NCBI GenBank assembly: GCA_019639215.1 | Contig: JAHBSH010000020.1 | Span: 1-34,779 of the forward strand | Direction: 5' to 3' | Source: Acidobacteriota bacterium | GTDB lineage: Bacteria > Acidobacteriota > Blastocatellia > Pyrinomonadales > Pyrinomonadaceae | Length of the DNA stretch: 34,779 nt | Shown here: positions 34,679 through 34,779 of the stretch, piece by piece | Numbering within the stretch: the stretch's first letter is position 1 | Layout of the letters: each line of letters begins with the position of its first letter | Notes under the pieces: generated by a model | What the model was told of the DNA's origin: nothing | The model's database searches: none | The model's input: only the letters and a program-made list of their open reading frames with translations | Position numbers and translations under genes: made by a program

Positions 34679-34779
34679 GCAGCTTTTCGAGATGAGGAAT
34701 ATTTATTGTTTGATTCTTGTCCTTTTTTTTCTGTATCGGGGATCGACTGATCAAGGGCTTCATGATAACCGGCTCTTCT
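34500..34779 (-). CDS. 3' end of an AbiEi-antitoxin-like (DUF6577-like) gene, running off the window
   Basis: The minus-strand frame is open from 34779 to TGA 34502-34500 and reads through the ATG at 34763 without a stop upstream, so the gene extends beyond the window. The visible part, KPLISRSPIQ, INIPHLEKLLVDIYCERQIYFF, YSGAELKNIFNNAFERYAINISRLQNYAKRRG, has the pattern I know from C-terminal regions of AbiEi-type antitoxins of type IV systems found mainly in Bacteroidota and allied phyla. The helix-turn-helix half would lie outside. No AbiEii nucleotidyltransferase follows; the receptor fragment begins directly, in an overlapping frame. The final residues (EEFISFCTG) may come from the receptor side of a junction. 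Family call moderately sure. Confidence 0.55.
   Translation of the reverse strand, partial: EEPVIMKPLISRSPIQKKKDKNQTINIPHLEKLLVDIYCERQIYFFYSGAELKNIFNNAFERYAINISRLQNYAKRRGKAPEIEEFISFCTG

Overview
The window looks like a chromosomal segment of an Acidobacteriota bacterium, possibly the Blastocatellia/Pyrinomonadaceae side. The clues are moderate GC, Oar-like TonB-dependent receptors with an N-terminal carboxypeptidase-regulatory domain and a C-terminal Phe, many secreted or lipoprotein accessory proteins, and E. coli-like promoters and intrinsic terminators. The taxonomy is inference from gene style, not from a marker gene. I see no rRNA, tRNA, CRISPR array or intact insertion sequence.

Region 1 (1-12.7 kb) is a lysine/diaminopimelate biosynthesis cluster mixed with small accessory genes. 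In order it holds lysC (5' end outside the window), a lipoprotein alpha/beta hydrolase, a DapE-like M20 hydrolase, dapB, two minus-strand lipoproteins (one an M23 peptidase), dapA, a DUF4440 protein, dapD, a small acidic protein, a DapC-type aminotransferase, an archaeal/fungal-type asd, an AI-2E family transporter and purB. Together these cover aspartate to LL-diaminopimelate by the succinylase route. dapF and lysA are not in the window.

Region 2 (12.7-18.7 kb) carries a DUF4870 membrane protein, purS and purQ, a small secreted protein, a GHMP sugar kinase, a DedA membrane protein, a secreted protein ending in a LecA/PA-IL-like lectin domain, and a tandem META-domain protein behind a structured leader.

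Region 3 (18.8-33.1 kb) reads as a carbohydrate-utilisation locus: a secreted GH31 glycosidase, a minus-strand lacI/SGNH-hydrolase/MFS operon, a divergent Oar-like TonB receptor with a strong promoter and a tandem LacI-type operator at its start site, an endonuclease/exonuclease/phosphatase-family secreted protein, and a 1174-residue fusion of a GH3 beta-glucosidase with a GH144/glucoamylase-like (PF10091) module. A plausible reading is uptake and breakdown of a glucan, perhaps beta-1,2-glucan, under LacI control.

Region 4 (33.1 kb to the end) holds the C-terminal barrel of a second TonB receptor. Its 5' part is missing and it runs into the 3' end of an AbiEi-antitoxin-like gene in another frame, which looks like an illegitimate-recombination scar. 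No stretch longer than about 300 bases lacks a gene except the lacI/TonB-receptor divergent region (24376-24745), which is filled with regulatory signals.
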